A DNA stretch of 5,495 nucleotides from Aeriscardovia sp. (GTDB lineage: Bacteria; Actinomycetota; Actinomycetes; Actinomycetales; Bifidobacteriaceae), in assembly GCA_017538865.1 (NCBI GenBank), contig JAFYIA010000024.1, positions 1-5,495 of the forward strand. The letters are read 5' to 3'. Below the pieces are notes generated by a model. It had not been told where the DNA came from, searched no databases, and saw nothing but the letters and a program-made list of their open reading frames with translations. Positions 4,453 to 5,495 of the stretch are shown in pieces. A program made the translations under genes and the position numbers. Position 1 is the first letter of the stretch; each line of letters starts with the position of its first letter.

Positions 4453-5495
4453 GTGAGGACGAAAATCATAAAGGCGGCGGCGGCTGCCGTAGCCGGCCTG
4501 GCCCTGGCGCTGGGCCTTGCAGCCTGCGGGCAGGCGCAGACTTCTGCCGCTTCGAATCCGGATCCCACCATCAACGTGATGCTCGACTGGACGCCCAACA
4601 CCAACCATGTGGGCCTCTATGCCGCCAAGGCCCTCGGATACTACAAAGACGAGGGAATCAACATAAACATCCTTCCCGTGTCTTCCGCCGGAGCCGAACA
4701 GGCCGTGGAGACGGGGGTGGCCAACATCGGCTTTTCAACCCTCAGCAACGTCGCCGCATTCGACGCCAAGGGGGCCCACCTGCAGCTGATATTCGACCTC
4801 ACGCAGAAGGATGTGGCGATCTGGTGCGCCCTGGCCTCAAACAAGTCCATAAAGACGCCCAAGGATTTCAGCGGAAAAACCTTCGTCACCTTCGGCTCGG
4901 CCGAGCAAAAGGCGGTTTTGAGGCAAATGATAAAGAACGCCGGAGGCACGGGGCAGTTCTCCACCGTCACCGTAGGCACTTCCACGTTCCAGACCTTGGA
5001 GAGCGGCAAGGGGACCTTCGGGGGCTTCTATGCGACCTGGGAGGGCGTGGAGAGCCAGCTAAGCGGCCCCAAGCTCAACTGCTTTAAGTCGGTGGACTGG
5101 GGCGTTCCCGGCAACCCCACCCAGCTCGGCTACGCCGTAAACACCTCCTGGGAGCAGTCCCATGAGAAGGAGGTCCAGGAGTTCGTGGACGCCACCGCCA
5201 GGGGCTACGCCTACGCCATAGCCAACCCCATACAGGCGGCCCATCTTTTGGTGCAGGGGGCCAAGCCCACGGTTGTCCCGATAAAGCTGGCCGAGGCCTC
5301 TATGGAAGACATCATAGACAACAACTACTGGGGCGACTCCAAGGCCATAGCCGCAGCGTGGGAAAAGACGAAGTCCGCCACCTCCCTCCCGGCTTCGGCC
5401 CTGGGGGGCTTTGGGGACATCAACTTCCCCGAGGCCCAAAGCTACCTGGACTTCCTCTGGAAAAACGGGGTCTACGACACCCAGTCCGACCCCTC
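4453..5495 (+). CDS. NMT1/THI5-like (ThiY-like) ABC-transporter substrate-binding lipoprotein (3' end off window)
   Basis: Probable extracytoplasmic solute receptor of an ABC importer for a thiamine-pyrimidine precursor. The start is GTG at 4453 with GGAGG (4444-4448) just upstream; no ATG fits, and the signal peptide begins here. Residues 1-24 are a lipoprotein signal: RTKIIK, an alanine/leucine-rich core and lipobox LAAC with Cys25 as lipidation site, which anchors it in the outer face of the membrane. A short linker follows, then the hallmark LDWTPNTNHVGLYAA (44-58), which in ThiY/THI5 proteins lines the pyrimidine site, then ALGYYKDEGI. The frame is open for 347 codons to the window edge; family members usually end near this length, so little is missing. 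Permease and ATPase genes are expected downstream but not visible. No TPP riboswitch precedes it. Ligand specificity is inferred from family only; related NMT1 proteins bind other small molecules. Confidence 0.9.
   Translation, partial: MRTKIIKAAAAAVAGLALALGLAACGQAQTSAASNPDPTINVMLDWTPNTNHVGLYAAKALGYYKDEGININILPVSSAGAEQAVETGVANIGFSTLSNVAAFDAKGAHLQLIFDLTQKDVAIWCALASNKSIKTPKDFSGKTFVTFGSAEQKAVLRQMIKNAGGTGQFSTVTVGTSTFQTLESGKGTFGGFYATWEGVESQLSGPKLNCFKSVDWGVPGNPTQLGYAVNTSWEQSHEKEVQEFVDATARGYAYAIANPIQAAHLLVQGAKPTVVPIKLAEASMEDIIDNNYWGDSKAIAAAWEKTKSATSLPASALGGFGDINFPEAQSYLDFLWKNGVYDTQSDP

Overview
The window looks like a chromosomal segment of an actinobacterium of moderate GC content; Coriobacteriia or a relative is plausible, but the exact taxon cannot be fixed from the sequence. 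Three things point to this. The glutamyl-tRNA synthetase has the actinobacterial form, with a HVGM version of the HIGH motif, an AYESFSTAEE stretch where other GluRS carry zinc cysteines, and LRGEDLLPSTPRQ. MurA resembles the actinobacterial GAKN-VSKAMVASLL type. The order gltX, tRNA-Glu, tRNA-Gln is, as far as I recall, also found in mycobacteria.

Layout from left to right: (1) 1-1005, minus strand, murA with its 3' end cut off by the window edge; its active-site loop has Asp in place of the usual Cys. (2) 1006-1587, a 580-base stretch with no normal-sized gene. It holds a 9-bp inverted repeat, two small plus-strand ORFs (50 and 43 codons) in the same frame with good Shine-Dalgarno sequences, and a 16-bp perfect palindrome; it may be a decayed gene. 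(3) 1588-2469, minus strand, an unrecognised 293-residue protein that is almost entirely an alanine/aromatic heptad coiled coil, with wobble-base usage unlike its neighbours. (4) 2538-4359, minus strand, a translation operon: gltX, tRNA-Glu(CUC), tRNA-Gln(CUG) and a clear rho-independent terminator, with hairpins between the units. (5) 4453-5495, plus strand, divergent from gltX, a lipoprotein substrate-binding protein of the NMT1/THI5 (ThiY-like) family, cut by the right edge shortly before its expected end.

The translation operon makes sense as a unit. If the organism lacks GlnRS, as most actinobacteria do, one non-discriminating GluRS would charge both adjacent tRNAs, and Glu-tRNA(Gln) would then be amidated by GatCAB. 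The ThiY-like lipoprotein probably starts a separate ABC-importer operon for a thiamine-pyrimidine precursor. The lower-GC stretch 1006-2537, between murA and the tRNA operon, looks like accessory DNA next to a tRNA gene and is the least explained part. I see no complete new defence or mobile system; the most unusual item is the heptad-repeat protein and its degenerate-looking neighbour.
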